A stretch of DNA of 64,000 nucleotides, from the NCBI GenBank assembly GCA_930367215.1, contig OV884056.1:318648709-318712708 (forward strand), read 5' to 3'. Position numbers and translations under genes: made by a program. This DNA is from Pollenia angustigena (taxonomy: Eukaryota > Arthropoda > Insecta > Diptera > Polleniidae). This document shows, piece after piece, positions 1 through 12,119 of the stretch (position 1 is its first letter; each line of letters begins with the position of its first letter). The notes below the pieces were generated by a model. It was not told where the DNA came from and made no database searches. It was given only the letters and a program-made list of their open reading frames with translations.

Positions 1-72
1 ATAAAAGGTTAAAGAATAGTCTTGAGTAGTTTAGTTTGTAAAAAAAAATTTAAGAGTTTCAAACTTGAAAAT

Positions 73-3000
73 ATGTTTTTAAAGTTGATGTTATTTATAT
101 ACTTAATACATCATTGCAAAGCGATCAATTTAAATAATAATTTTTTAATACCGAATACACGCGAGGACATACCTATGAGTCTTATCGAAAATTGGTTGAC
201 AAAACCATTGTTAAGTGTCAAGCATCTACATTTAAAATTGCGTACAAATAATTATCGGGAAGATGCTGACAATTCGTATACGCAATGGTTTTTAAAACAG
301 ATTTGCGTGCCCATTACTACCAGTGAATACAAATTGGGTATAAATAAAACGAATATCATGATAAATGATCACAACCAAAAGAATTTTGTTATAGTCACAA
401 GTATGACTCGTTTGCGTTCTACGGCATGGCAGTTTGGGAATAAGGCTGGAATATTTTTTTTTATTGTCAATGGCATTATTGATTTTGAGGAGTTACGCAA
501 CATATTTCATTTGGGTTGGGAACGTTTGCATATATTTGAAAATTTTCTTCTGACAGATAATGGGGTTTTAATTTATGATCCCTTTGCTTTGAACCAATCC
601 GGAATCTATGGAAAAATAATTAAATACACTGGTAAAGAATCGATGGAACGCACTATATTTTATAATATGCGTGGTTATCCATTAAGAGTACAAATTTTTC
701 AGTCAGTTTATTCAAATATTGTAATAGACTCAATAGCAAAAAAAGTAAAACGTATTCATGGAGTAGATGGCCGAGTTGCAAGTTTGCTGCAGGAACATAT
801 GAATTTTACAATGAATTTACAATATCCGGATAAAAATTACTTTGGGTAAGATTCTTGAGCAATTACAGTTTGGGAACAGTGACAAGTCCTTTAACAAGTA
901 ATATAAAGTGTTAGAACTAGAATCGGTCGCTATCACCTTAGTTCTGCCACGTGACAAGTTTAGTGTTAGTTACCTCTCTCATAGGATAGTTTTTGATTAC
1001 GAATGTTCTCATGAAGCAAAAAAAAAAAAAAAACACCCAAAATATACAAAAAGGTGTTAGTTCCCTTTCCGATAGGGAAGTTTTTGATATCGAAAGTTCT
1101 CATGAAGCAAAAAAAAACGCCCGAAATATAACAAAAATAGAAATTGTAAGATTAAAGTTATCTTGGGACACTTAAGAGGTTATCAATATACGTAAAATCA
1201 ATCAATTTGCGTAAAAAATTTGTTAAATTTAGAGATTATTCCGCGGATAGAATTATACCAAAATTATTGAAGCCTAAGGGCAATATAATTTCATGAAGGG
1301 CGTATAAGAACTGAAAATTCAACGTTAGAAGTAGGAGTATTAAACAATTGAAGGGTTAATCAAATTCAGCGTTCTAAAGAAATTAAATGTATCGTATTTT
1401 AGGGTACTTTGTACTATCACACAAGTCCTACGTAGTTTGAGTGTAAAACGCCCTTTAATAACATACAAATGTATTTAATTAAATTTTTTCCCCCTTATCG
1501 GCAGTGGTGAATTCAAGTATACAAGTTCGTCATTCCATGTGAATATTTTTTAGTATTCATCTAAGATCCCATAAAGTATACACATACATATGTTTTTTCT
1601 GGGTCCTTCAGTAATTCTAATCTATGTAGTTCTCATGAGTGGCTTGGGATTGATGAAATCCAGCAGAATTGGTTTAGTAGGAAATTAGTTATGCACCCAC
1701 CCTAAAAATGGACAAAAACTTACATAAATTTGTGGTGGATGAATTAAATTTCAACATATTAGACGCCACCAAATTTCTTGACAATCGGTCTATAATTTAC
1801 TTAGATCACATATAAAGCCCATTCTCGAAAATTTTACTTTGTAAAAATAAATGTCAACAAAGAATCAACAAAATTATTAAGCCACAGATCAGTTGCATTG
1901 CAAATGACGTTATGACGTCTGTCTGTCTGTCAAAAATTATCATGCTCATACAAAATGTATGAAGTTAACCTAAAAAAAAAGCGCGGCGTCAACGCTTTGC
2001 AATTCGAAAATCCGATTTTGACAGCGAGTTAAGCTTTGAAGTAGGGTGCTAGTGTTAAAAAGTAATGGCAATTTAGCTATTAATTGGTCAATTTATGTCC
2101 ATTTTTCTCTTTTGTGGGTTTAATTGAACAAGATAAATTCACATTACTATTCATGACACATTTTTGGTGCTCTTATTTAAGGTTGTCATTGCATGGTTAA
2201 AGCTAGGCGCTAGAAAATCTTACGTCGTACGCGCTTATTTAGGTAGGTCTGTTAAACCATAACAAATATTGATATTGTGATGAAATTTTGTTGGATAAAA
2301 CAACTAAAGTTTTTGGTCCAAGCGGTAATTGATGGCAATTGAATATCACGGAATTTTTCATTTGGTATCCCTAGTGGCATTTGGTTCACAAATTTTTAAC
2401 TTTTTTGATATAACCTCAAAAATTAGATGTTTTCTAAGATAAATCGGGGCTGCTGATGATGAATATGACATTCATTTATTTTTCTCAAGAAGCGTTTTCG
2501 AGATATACGCAGTTCATAAGGCTGTTTTCAAAAATCTTGAGAACGGATTTTTTAGCTACGCAAATTTTACACTGTTACAAAGATATCTTTTTCCTCTTTC
2601 AGCCGATATCTTTACTGTGTCTATCGGACAAAAATTCACTGAGTACAAACATATTTGTAACAAAATGGTTATCATCGGACAAAAAATTAGAAAGTACAAA
2701 TTTAAAATTTTCAACAAAATGGACTAAGAGGATGGACCATTTGAGGCGCAGTCACGGTCAACATTTGCATGAAATAATCTTCAAACATTTAATACTATCG
2801 ACCGTACTATCGATTCAAATAAAGATTTCATGAATTTTTCTGAATTGTATGTGTTTTTTTTTAAACTTTCCTATAGCTCTTAAAAAATCACCCTTTAAAT
2901 CTCGCGACAAGCTTTTATATTAAATACCCATTTTGTAGAAGTGAATTAAGAATAACTAGTCCGCCATATTGTGTGTGCCCGCCATATTGGATTTAGAGTG

Positions 3001-5718
3001 TCGACTTTATTTTTCGAGTCCTTTCATTTGATACCCATATTTTAGAAGTGCATTAAAAATAACTAGTACGCCATGTTGTGTGTGCCCGCCATATTGGATT
3101 TAGAGTGACCACTTTATTCTTCAAGTTGTTCTTAGCAAGCCCTTTCATTTGATACCCATATTGTAGAAGTGCATTATAAATAACTAGTCCGCCATATTGT
3201 GTGTGTCCGCCACATTGGATTGAGAGTGTCCCCTTCATTTTTCGAGTTGTTCTTAGCAAGTCCTTTCATTTGCTACCCATATTGTAGAAGTGCATTATGA
3301 GTAACAAGTCCGCCATATTGTGTGTGCCCGCCATACTGGATTTATAGTGACCACTTTATTTTTTGAGTTGTTCTTAGCAAGCCCTTTCATTTGCTACCCA
3401 TATTGTAGAAATGCATTATAAATAACTAGTCCGCCATATTGTGTGTGTCCGCCACATTGGATTGAGAGTGTCCCCTTCATTTTTCGAGTTGTTCTTAGCA
3501 AGTCCTTTCATTTGCTACCCATATTGTAGAAGTGCATTATAAGTAACTAGTCCGCCATATTGTGTGTGCCCGCCATATTGGATTTAGAGTGACCACTTTA
3601 TTTTTCAAGATATTCTTAGCAAGCCCTGCTTCAAAATTGAATTGCGAGATTCCACCCGAACAAACATACATACATTGTAAGTTAAATACAAGCTTTAAAA
3701 AAAAGTTGTTGCCCAAAATAATTTTTTCGACAAAATGTTTAAGTTAAAATTAATTGTTGGAAATGTTTAATAAATCAAACAAAATGTTTATCGAATCTTT
3801 ATTTATTTATTAATAATGATGTGCTAAATTCCCAATTTTTATTATTTGATAAAAACACTTAAATTTATTATGCGCTAGTTCCTATGCGCATTTCGCTGGT
3901 TGCTTAGGTCAGATCATCAGGAAACCTTTTTTTTAAAGACTTTGACAAAATTAAATATATTATACAAATAAAACTGTAAAGCGAATGAGAATTATGACCT
4001 ATTAAAAAATGGACAAGAGTTGTAAAAATACTGTTTTTACGTTGATTCAAATATTTATTTTATTGAGTATCAAGAAATATTTAATTATTTCATTATTAAA
4101 TATGTTTTAATTAGTGCTATTTTGCAAAGTGTAAATTTGATAAATTTTTTCATTGAGTCAAACAAAAATTTTGTTGACCAAAAATTTTATTTACAACGCA
4201 AACTGTGTTGTTAAAATTTTTTTTGAGATATTTTTTTCCGTGTACCAACTTTTACCAGCATGCCTGGCCCGTAAGGCTAGTTGGTAGTTAGCGGGGGCTG
4301 TGGGTTCGATTTCCGCCAGAGACTCTGGTCTGTTTGACTTCAACGTGCTAAAGCTTTACGTTACCATTGCTCGATTAATTAAGTTGCAATATAATTTGTA
4401 ACTCTTATGCCCGCAATTTCTACAAAAAGAAATCTAAAAGCTGCCATATTTTAAAAGAAACCTGAAGGTAAAAACACGTAGGCCAAATAAACGTTAAAAA
4501 AGGTAAAGATAACTGTAGAATTCTTTTTGTAGAAATTACGGGCATTATTTAATAAATAAATGTTAACTTAAGTTCTTTAAAAATATTAACCTTTTAAATA
4601 AATTTATTATTTTCAGGGAACGATTACCAAATGGGTCATATAATGGTGTGATTGGATCCATAGTAAAAAATGAATTGGATTTATGTATGACCGGATTTTT
4701 TATTAAAGATTATATGGTAGCCGAAATGCATTTTTCCGTTGCTGTCTATGATGATAAACTATGTATTTATACACCAAAAGCCAAACAAATCCCTGACTCG
4801 ATTTTGCCAATATTTGCCGTCCGCTATGATCTTTGGTTTTCTTTTATATTTGCAGCATTCTTATGCTCTTTTTTATGGGCACTTTTAAGAGCGATTAATT
4901 TGCGTTTTAATATAATTAAACTCAATGGAAGACGTTTAGATAAAAGTTTTAGGTGGCAATATGTACGAATTCTTATTGATACATGGGTAGTGTGGGTTAG
5001 AGTTAATATTATACACTTTCCCCCTTTCCATTCAGAGCGAGTGTTTGTTGCTTCCTTGTGCTTGATAAGTGTTATATTTGGAGCAGTGTTTGAGTCCAGT
5101 TTAGCTACTGTTTACATACATCCCATATACTATAAGGATATTCATACTCTTCAGGAATTGGATGAAAGTGGCTTTTACGTAATGTACAAATACTCTTCGA
5201 TGGGAGATGATTTATTTTTTAGTGAAACTTCACCTCTATTTGCAAGCTTAAATAAAAAACTCCGCCTAATAAAGAATTTCAGTGCAGACTTAGTTGAAGA
5301 TGTTGCAGTTAACGGTGGCAAAGCAGGTGTCACAAGATATACAACATTAATGATGCATTCCTTAAATTTTATAGTATCTAAGCAGTTATGGATTGTTCCG
5401 GAATGTCCTAAATACTATACGATATCATATGTCTGGCCTAAAGATGCACCCTGGGATGAAACCATAAACCAATTGTTACTACAAATTCAAAATGCTGGTC
5501 TAATTAACAAATTTATTTCCGACATGCAAACCGATGTCGACATAAAAATTATGAAGGAACGTCTGTACGAAACACATCAAGGATTTAAAGTGCTTACAAT
5601 AGAGGATTTACAACTTTCATTTTATGTAATTTTAACTGGTTCTTTAATGGCTTTGATAGCACTACTGTTGGAACGAAAACTGTTTCCTAACAAACAGAAA
5701 TCAAGTAATACAGTATAG
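73..5718 (+). CDS. Divergent ionotropic receptor (IR), two exons
   Basis: Exons 73-845 and 4617-5718 join to 624 aa. The first ATG in frame with a hydrophobic leader (MFLKLMLFIYLIHHCKA) is at 73; the frame is open upstream without another ATG. Donor TTTGG|GTAAG and acceptor TTTTCAG|GGAACG split a Gly codon. The layout is that of insect IRs, variant ionotropic glutamate receptors acting as ligand-gated cation channels in chemosensory neuron membranes: an N-terminal region, the S1 half of the ligand-binding domain (GVDGRVASLL, NFTMNLQYPD), M1 at about 330-348, a pore loop at 376-396, M2 at 399-419 with ESSLATVYI in place of the iGluR SYTANLA signature, S2, and M3 near 589-612. S1 reads YMVAEMHFS where classical iGluRs have the glutamate-binding Arg, so a non-glutamate ligand is likely. 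It is paralogous to the IR at 15167. The subfamily (Ir7/Ir11a-like or other) was not resolved. Confidence 0.9.
881..980. repeat. Dispersed repeat, inverted copy at 8223-8320
   Basis: About 100 bp including AAAGTGTTAGAACT and CACGTGACAAGTTTAGTG reads as the imperfect reverse complement of 8223-8320. The family is unidentified. Confidence 0.6.
962..1140. repeat. Tandem duplication, about 91 bp unit
   Basis: Two adjacent units, starting near 962 and 1053, share GTGTTAGTT, then a TAGTTTTTGAT/AAGTTTTTGAT block, then GTTCTCATGAAGC followed by an A run. They differ at several bases. Confidence 0.65.
2940..3640. repeat. 121 bp tandem array with alternating unit types
   Basis: Six copies of a core (CCGCCATATTGTGTGTG) begin at 2961, 3068, 3189, 3310, 3431 and 3552. 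Spacing is 107 and then exactly 121 bp four times. From the second unit the copies alternate between a type with GGATTTAGAGTGACCAC and a type with GGATTGAGAGTGTCCCC, giving a 242 bp higher-order repeat. Each unit also holds CCTTTCATTTG(A/C)TACCCATATTGTAGAAGTGCATTA-like sequence. No protein is implied. Confidence 0.85.
3695..4252. repeat. Dispersed TE copy, related to 37228-37774
   Basis: Colinear with 37228-37774 over about 550 bp, from AAAGTTGTTGCCCAAAATAA to GAGATATTTTTTTCCGTGTA. The right terminus is present; the left end seen at 37064 is missing, so this is a 5'-truncated copy. Confidence 0.75.
4262..4330 (+). repeat. Possible tRNA-derived SINE head
   Basis: GGCTAGTTGGTAG resembles a tRNA A box, and GGTTCGATTTC about 20 bp further on resembles a B box, as in pol III-type SINE heads. 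The rest does not fold convincingly as a tRNA, so this is a tentative label. The intron tail 4330-4616 shows nothing else. Confidence 0.3.
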
Positions 5719-5976
5719 ATATTAGTTAATGTCCTTTATTTCGTAAGCATACAAACGCCTTCGAGTAAATAATATAATCGTTATTAACTAAAAATCAAAA
5801 AATTCGTAGAATAGAAATAAAATGTACAATAAAAGAAAAATATATGCATAAGTATGTATGTATGTTAATACATACAGTAGCAAGCAAAACTATGAGCACA
5901 GCAGTATTTTTTTAAATTAAATTTATTATTTGTTATATGAAGTTAAAATGCTTAAGCTCGAGATCTGTTGTATGTA
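5719..5976. other. 3' flank of the first IR
   Basis: Contains an AATAAA near 5816 that could serve as the poly(A) signal, then TATG microsatellite sequence around 5850-5870. No gene is seen. Confidence 0.45.
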
Positions 5977-6225
5977 AAATTTTTCTTTATTTGTTTCCGA
6001 TATTTCGATATTCTTTGAATATCATCATTAGGGAATGTTTAATTAAAATTTACATTAACCACAATAAAGGAGTAATAGCATTTCACGTTTCAGGATCAAA
6101 ACTACACTCTAATACTACTAGTACACTCTAATACTACTAGTATTTGAGTGTAGTTTTTGATGCTGAAACAATCCCTGATGAAGATATTCAAAGAATATCG
6201 GAAACGAATAAAGAAAAATATTGAA
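5977..6225. repeat. Fold-back element
   Basis: TTTCTTTATTTGTTTCCGAT at the left is mirrored by ATCGGAAACGAATAAAGAAA at the right, with further pairing through GATATTC and TTTGAATATC. The loop carries a 20 bp tandem duplication built on ACACTCTAATACTACTAGT. Non-coding. Confidence 0.7.
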
Positions 6226-6354
6226 TTTTAAAGGTCGAATAAAAATACAACTTAAGAAAATATTATTTTTAATTCTGTCTTCAAAATGAAATGAGGAAAA
6301 TTTTTGTCAATTGTTCTTGAAACACTAATCCTGTGACCAGTGAACTGAATATAA

Positions 6355-6478
6355 TAATAAAATGGACCGAATTGTGATAGGTGAAAACAAGACATATCGC
6401 TGCACTGGTGATAAAGTGTAGTTACTCCAGAGGAAAGGTAACTGACACAAAACTAGTCATAGGACTGGATTTAGACGG
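6355..6478. repeat. Dispersed repeat, inverted copy at 8523-8650
   Basis: CGAATTGTGATAGGT and GTAGTTACTCCAGA are shared with the reverse complement of 8523-8650. Together with the 881-980 and 8223-8320 pair, this suggests several pieces of one AT-rich element family in the IR neighbourhood. Confidence 0.6.
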
Positions 6479-6877
6479 GATGATGCTATCTCTTTGTATT
6501 ACTTTTTATGAAGAAGATCTTTCATATTAATATGGTTGATTTTCAAATTATCACAACAAAATTTATAGTGTCTTCGCACCTAAAGTTTAAACCTGGTTTT
6601 AACATTAAAATTATTTACAACTGATTTTGCGTTCACATTACAAGTTGTATTAAATCAGGTTTTAAGTCACAGTTTGTCTAATAATTTTGTGCAAAATAAA
6701 ATCTTTTTTCGTAGAAATAAGAAATTAATGAAGTGAATGCTTAAAAATCACAGTTTTATATAAAAAGTTAATTTTAAAATATTTCATCGGTTTGTCCGTT
6801 TTTTTAATTTTTTTTTTTTAATTCATTTATTTTTATTGAACGTCATCCCAGCAATCATTTCCCAGTAAAAAATGGAG

Positions 6878-7122
6878 CTTCCAACGAAGCAGGTTTGTAA
6901 GGGAGAAACATAAGAGTTGCGCTTACCATTGCGCATACGGAAGACATGAATTTTATATGGCGAGTTCCCACTTTGAAGCAATACATTTTTGACACATGAA
7001 GCGCATTATTCAGCTCATAAAAAAATTGTTGGATGTAACGATCAGCTTTACACACTGAATGTTTTTATACAGTTATTTTTTAGTATTCTCCCTTACAAAC
7101 CTGCTTCGTAGTAAGGGAATGC
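6878..7122. repeat. Fold-back element with about 24 bp arms
   Basis: ACGAAGCAGGTTTGTAAGGG at about 6878 is repeated in inverse as CCCTTACAAACCTGCTTCGT near 7090. The short minus-strand ORF inside has no recognisable feature. The next stretch to 8222 has no gene; 7540-7660 is rich in AACCGGTT/CGGTTTTCGA motifs like the ends of some hAT elements. Confidence 0.6.
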
Positions 7123-8768
7123 CGTAGCACTTGAAATGTTATTTTTTTTTTTATAAAAGTTGTTGAGAGTTTTTTCACTTACTTTACTGCATTTCTGTAT
7201 GTCTTATTGCGTAGCGCATAATTGTGCGCTTATTTTGTTAAATGTACCATTAGTGCTTCGCAAAATGATAAAATTTTTTATTGGGTTGGGTGATAATTAT
7301 TTGTAAATATTACCTAAATGAGTCAAAGTTATTTTCGGGAATTCAAAATTTATTATTAATAAGATTTCTGTGTGACGTGCTAAGTTCCCAATTTTTCATA
7401 TTTGATAAATACACTGAAGTTTATTGTTGAGTGAAAGCTAGCTAAATGAGTCTTTTAAGATCACATTTGACGATTAAAAACTGATGTATCACTTGAGCGA
7501 TTAAAAGAGTTCATATATCATGACCTAAAACTAGGGAGATCGATTATTCGACCTTTTTTCAATAATCGGTTTTCGAATATTCCGAATAGTTGCTATTTAA
7601 AAAACCGGTTTTCGATTAAGCATTTTAAAAATAACCGGTTAACTGGTTTTAATTCGAATACATAAAAATACAAAAATCAAATTAGAATAAAAACAAAACA
7701 ATTCACGAAGGTAAGGAACCAACAAAATACATAGATATGACTTTAGGTATGTTTTACCTAACAAATATTTGAAAATAAAATGCAAAAAAGGGTGACCAGA
7801 AAATTTATCAAACTTAACCTTTATTTTTAACAGTTTATATTTATTTACTTAACTATATTTCTTAGATGATATGTATTTGTATAATGTAATTTAGAAACTG
7901 TTAAATAATGTTTGCTCTAGCCAAACGTTTTGCAAAAGCCAACAATTCTTTACGTCTAGGACATCAAATATTTAATAGGTGTGAACATAGCTGTAGAAGT
8001 TTTGAAACACTTTGGTTTTAAGAAATTATAGGAATTAAATAAATTTTTTATTTGAGATATTACCCCAAATTTTTTTTTTTATGAGTTTTAATTTGTTGGT
8101 GGTTAAGCATGTCGATATGAATCAGTAGACTTCAACCATATTTGTGAAAAGTTGCAAACAAAACCTCTTTGCCAGAATAATATATTTTAAATTATTTTGT
8201 TTCAGCATTATAGAAACGAATAGAGGAAAGGCAACTAACACTTAACTTGTCATGTGACAGTTCTATAGTGATAGGGACCGGTTCGAGTTCTAACACTTTA
8301 TATGAAGGGAACTTGTCACTTTAACATGGCGATGTCCTACGAGGGGGTTTATTGGCACCTATTTAACGGTTTGTAACAGGTCACAGAAACAACCTAAATG
8401 GACACATTCAATTTCAGTTAAAATAATGCATGTCGCAAATATTGTCCCCAATAAACCATGTTATTAGGGCGGATCCCCTTCATTTAAAGTAATAGGACCA
8501 GATAGAATCCATCAGTCTTTACCCACCCAAAATCCAGTTACATGACAAGTTATTTGTCAATTACCTTCTGGAGTAACTACTCGTTTAGCACATTATCACT
8601 AGTTAAGTGATATGTTCTGTTTTAACCTATCACAATTCGTTCCTTTTTATTATAAAATTGCTTTCACTTGTCACGGGATAAGTGCCTTAAAACCAATTGA
8701 CACAAATTTCCCGCAGGGATGAACATGCTGTTGTATGAAATATCTGTGAATTTGTCGATCACAATTTA

Positions 8769-9953
8769 TGCCCCTATTGCGGTTCTCCACTCAACTCAGT
8801 TTGGTCGTGTTGAAGTCAACCCAACTTATGCACAACCAAACTCATTTTAGGTATTGTGATACCCAACTGTTTTTAGTTGAGTTTGCTATAAAGCTGCCAA
8901 CTTAAAATATCGATTTGCCAACTTTAAATATAACGTTTGACAAGTGAAAATTTTATAAAATTAAATAATTTTTTAAACTAAAAGTATTTTCAATTGTTGT
9001 GTTGAATAAAAAGTATTTATAATTGATATTAGTGAAAAGGAAAACTCTTGTTTAGACGCGCTACGTACAAGAAGACAAATTCGTGATGATTCCAACCCCC
9101 TTGAACTTCCCAGTGCCAAGTAAGAATTTCTAATAAGTAACGAAACTTTCTTGTGCCTGATAAGTTCTTCTTCTGGTTAGGGTAGCTGTTGGCCAATCTG
9201 TTGGTTGTATTATTGGTTAAACTGACTCAGTAAAATTTTCACTTGATGGTGGAATATTTTCGACACCAAATACTTGGCCGGACTTGCAACACAAGAGCTG
9301 CGAAACAGTATCCTCAAGGCTATTTAATGGAACTTCTTGTGATAGCCCTCCCACTGTCGCTTGAGTGTTTCTTTTATTGTTGGCAATTTTTCTTTATTCT
9401 TGCCTTGAAGTGTATCCAAACCTGTGCCAAGAATATTATAATTAGATTAAGAAGATTATACATAAGTGTGTGTTTAAAAGAAGTTCTTGTCGTGGTCCCA
9501 AATTATTTAACTCCACTATAAACTCTTCCCATAACTGCTTACATGAATTTTTCATCATATCAAACTTTGGTGTTTTACGCGAACAATTTCCAAGTTTCTT
9601 TTGACGAGCCGCTTAAATTGAGCTTTCGTTTTTATTTTCCAACTAATAAAAGTTTTAAAAAAAAAACCCGAAAATGTTATTACAAACATTTATACGATTT
9701 CTCCATTTTGTTTTAGATTTTTTACCGAATTTAAAAAAAATAAACTTTAACTGCCAATAACACAACTACTTTTTAGCAGTTGTGTGTATTTAACATTTTT
9801 GTCGACCAAACTTTTACAAAGTTGAAAACGGCAATACCAAGAAACAATCAGATACACAACTGAATAGCCAACTGCCAGTTGAGTTGAGAATGACAATGTG
9901 ATTTATCAAAGACAACCAAACTTTTACAAAAGTGGAGAACCGCAATAGGGGCA
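8769..9953. mobile_element. PIF/Harbinger-like DNA transposon, decayed
   Basis: Termini TGCCCCTATTGCGGTTCTCC and its inverse are perfect over at least 20 bp, with TTA on both sides (8766-8768 and 9954-9956), the usual 3 bp Harbinger target duplication. Inside, a + strand reading near 9050-9130 gives RRQIRDDSNPLELPSAKF, which resembles the N-terminal part of fly Harbinger transposases; the rest is broken by stops. The superfamily call is inference from the TSD and this fragment. Confidence 0.65.
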
Positions 9954-10103
9954 TTAAGCCCTTCCATGAGATTGTTTGATTCCTTTAATTTGGCTTTAAG
10001 TTCTTGGTAATTTAATAAATAAAACTGAAGAATTTTTTCACATCGTTGATTCCGCCGGTATGTGGTTTTTGTGGAAGAAATATTCTTAGTTTATATTTAT
10101 ATA

Positions 10104-10506
10104 GTCGCAAGAATTAAAGAACGCTGTAACTGACAAAACATAAATGTTCACCAGAGCCAACAAAACTGTATGAAAGTAGAAAAAAACTATACAACTTAGG
10201 AACATGATTTTAAAAATGATTTTTATTTTTTCTCGCTTTATACATATCTTAGCTGTAAACATTTCCTCTCAAGTCTATTATTCCCGGTGAATCTGTGACT
10301 TACAGCAAACGATTTTTCTTCCACAGACCTATAAAATGCTATAACTAAAATGATTTTTTTATGGAAACATAAAAGTGAATTTTTTTCATCATGCAAATAT
10401 GGGACCGGGACCAACCGACGCAGTATTAGTTTCTGATAAAAAATGATGCAAAAAAACGTATTTTCGACTTTTTGTCAATTAAAGCGTTCTTTAACTCTTG
10501 CGACGA
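10104..10506. mobile_element. TIR element, about 400 bp
   Basis: GTCGCAAGAATTAAAGAACG at the left and the inverse of CGTTCTTTAACTCTTGCGAC at the right form TIRs of about 33 bp with few mismatches. No clear target duplication and no ORF. Confidence 0.65.
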
Positions 10507-10742
10507 TATGATGATATCTATATCATAATATATTTTAAGCATGAAGATAATCTAGAACTACTTAACAGCCGTACAAAGCATAGAGAGATGAAAAAAGTGA
10601 CGTATGAGAAATGCTTAAATCATTTGCGAGGGCAGCTTTCGAAGAAAGAGAAAGAAACATTTTTTTGGTTGTGAAGTGGCAATGTTTAAAAACAGTCCGC
10701 TAATATCAACACAAATTGCGTTATCAAAACAAAAGATGTAAA

Positions 10743-10825
10743 AAGGGCAGCTTTCGAAAAAAAAGACAGAAAAAAACACAATATTTTCTGTCTCGTGTCG
10801 CTCTGTGACCGTATCTAAACAAGAG
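10743..10825. repeat. Dispersed repeat also at 60618-60690 (inverted)
   Basis: GGGCAGCTTTCGAAAAAAAA followed by CACAATATTTTCTGTCTCGT is the reverse complement of the interior of the TIR element at 60381-60704. A shorter related piece is at about 10624. Confidence 0.65.
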
Positions 10826-11069
10826 CGGAAGGCGGAACGTTCTAAACAACAGCATCAACGTTGTACCTCAAACAGTAGTGCTAACTTACGCCTCTGCGCG
10901 AAATGATCGTATGTTACAAAAACCAAATTTTACAGGACAGCCATTTTTCTACTTTTCTCTGCTTTCGCTTGCAATATCAAAATAAAAATATGTATACATT
11001 CAACTTTGGAGCAACGAAGTGGAATTCGCCTACAATTCTTTGTCAGAATGCAGAACAAGATTGCATCAA

Positions 11070-11222
11070 AAACTCAATTTCAAAAAAATTGGCATATACG
11101 ATAATTTCGCGCAAAGGGGTTAAACGCGCAGTGAAAATCGGATTTTCCAATTGTAAAACGTTGACGCCGCGCTATTTAGGGATGCTTCATACAAATTGTA
11201 TGGGCATGAGAATTTTTGACAG
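11070..11222. repeat. Dispersed repeat, inverted copy at 1930-2040
   Basis: AAATCGGATTTTCCAATTG, GACGCCGCGCTATTTAGGG and AATTTTTGACAG recur in inverse in the first IR intron. The ORF across it (10903-11226) has no protein-like features. Confidence 0.55.
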
Positions 11223-11929
11223 CTAGAAGACGCTTTCCATTCTTGTTTAGGTATTTCATATTTTAGTAAAGCATTATTTGCAGTCTCTTAAAAACTACTT
11301 AGAACAGAGTCGGAAAGAACCCAACCAATTGAAGCACAACCGCGAATAACGTTTTAAGTTACAAAATAATTTTTTTTTCAGGAGAGCAAAAAAACGTTTT
11401 TAACACGCAAGGTTATTAATTTTTTATTTCTTTTTTGGATTATTAAAAATAATGATAATAAAAATTTTTATGCAAAAAATCAACAAATTTAAAACTTAAA
11501 TTACATGCAAATTTACAGTTTATAACTTTTTTTTAGTGAAAAAACGTTTCATATACACATTCACGATGTCATTTAAAACGTTCTTCCACTACGCAAAGCA
11601 TCATGACTGGTGGCTTTTAAATAGGTAACGATAAATAAGATCGTCATGTTAAAATAATAATTTCTTAATATTTTTAAATATTTTCTGTTTTTGTTCATTA
11701 GTCTTGTCAAATTAAAAGAGAAAAATAGAAGTTTTCTTGTAAGCCAAACAAATTAAATGATTGGCTAAACAAGAAGCCAATAGTTTTTTATATCCTTTAC
11801 GAGAACCCGAAACCTTGTGTTTGGTTCAAAATAAAATTTTTTCAAATAATAAAAGGGCACTTTTATCAGAAAAAAAAAATGAAAACATGACAATTAAAAA
11901 CTTATTTTAAATATAATTAAAAGCCATGG
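11223..11929. other. AT-rich intergenic DNA, nothing recognised
   Basis: No ORF, terminal repeat or array stands out. Confidence 0.5.
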
Positions 11930-12119
11930 CAGAATAAGTACAAGGTATAGTCATTAGAAATTTTGATCTCAATTTCAAAACCCATATAACGTCAAACAGA
12001 AGAAAATATGGAAAAAATTAAAAAATTGTTTAAAAAACAAATAATTTTTTTTGACATTACATGGGTAAATAAAGAAAACTCTCCCTAATGAACATACCTG
12101 GTACTTATTATACTATGAT
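11930..12119. mobile_element. MITE, 190 bp, with flanking direct repeat
   Basis: AGAATAAGTACAAGGTATAG at the left pairs with the inverse of ACCTGGTACTTATTATACTA at the right. ATTAAAAGCCAT lies directly on each side. A second copy of the same left half at 13877 is interrupted by an hAT, which confirms it as a repeat family. Confidence 0.7.

Larger units (their letters stand above)
846..4616 (+). other. 3.8 kb intron of the first IR, filled with repeats
   Basis: The intron runs from GT at 846 to AG at 4616. Its paralogue has only 66 bp at the same place, so nearly all of this is accreted DNA. Entries below cover a tandem 91 bp duplication, a 121 bp satellite-like array and an element copy at 3695-4252. 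The stretch 1140-2930 has no gene; 1930-2040 matches 11070-11222 in inverted orientation. Short ORFs here are chance. Confidence 0.85.

Noticed and set aside
2940..3640. CRISPR-like array
   Set aside because: Units are contiguous tandem repeats with no unique spacers, in an insect intron; it is a satellite.
4262..4330. A functional tRNA gene
   Set aside because: Only A- and B-box-like stretches are visible; acceptor and anticodon stems do not pair, so at most a SINE head.
9243..9521. Cys-containing 92-codon ORF as a novel peptide gene
   Set aside because: It lies inside the decayed Harbinger-like element and overlaps the transposase remnant in another frame.
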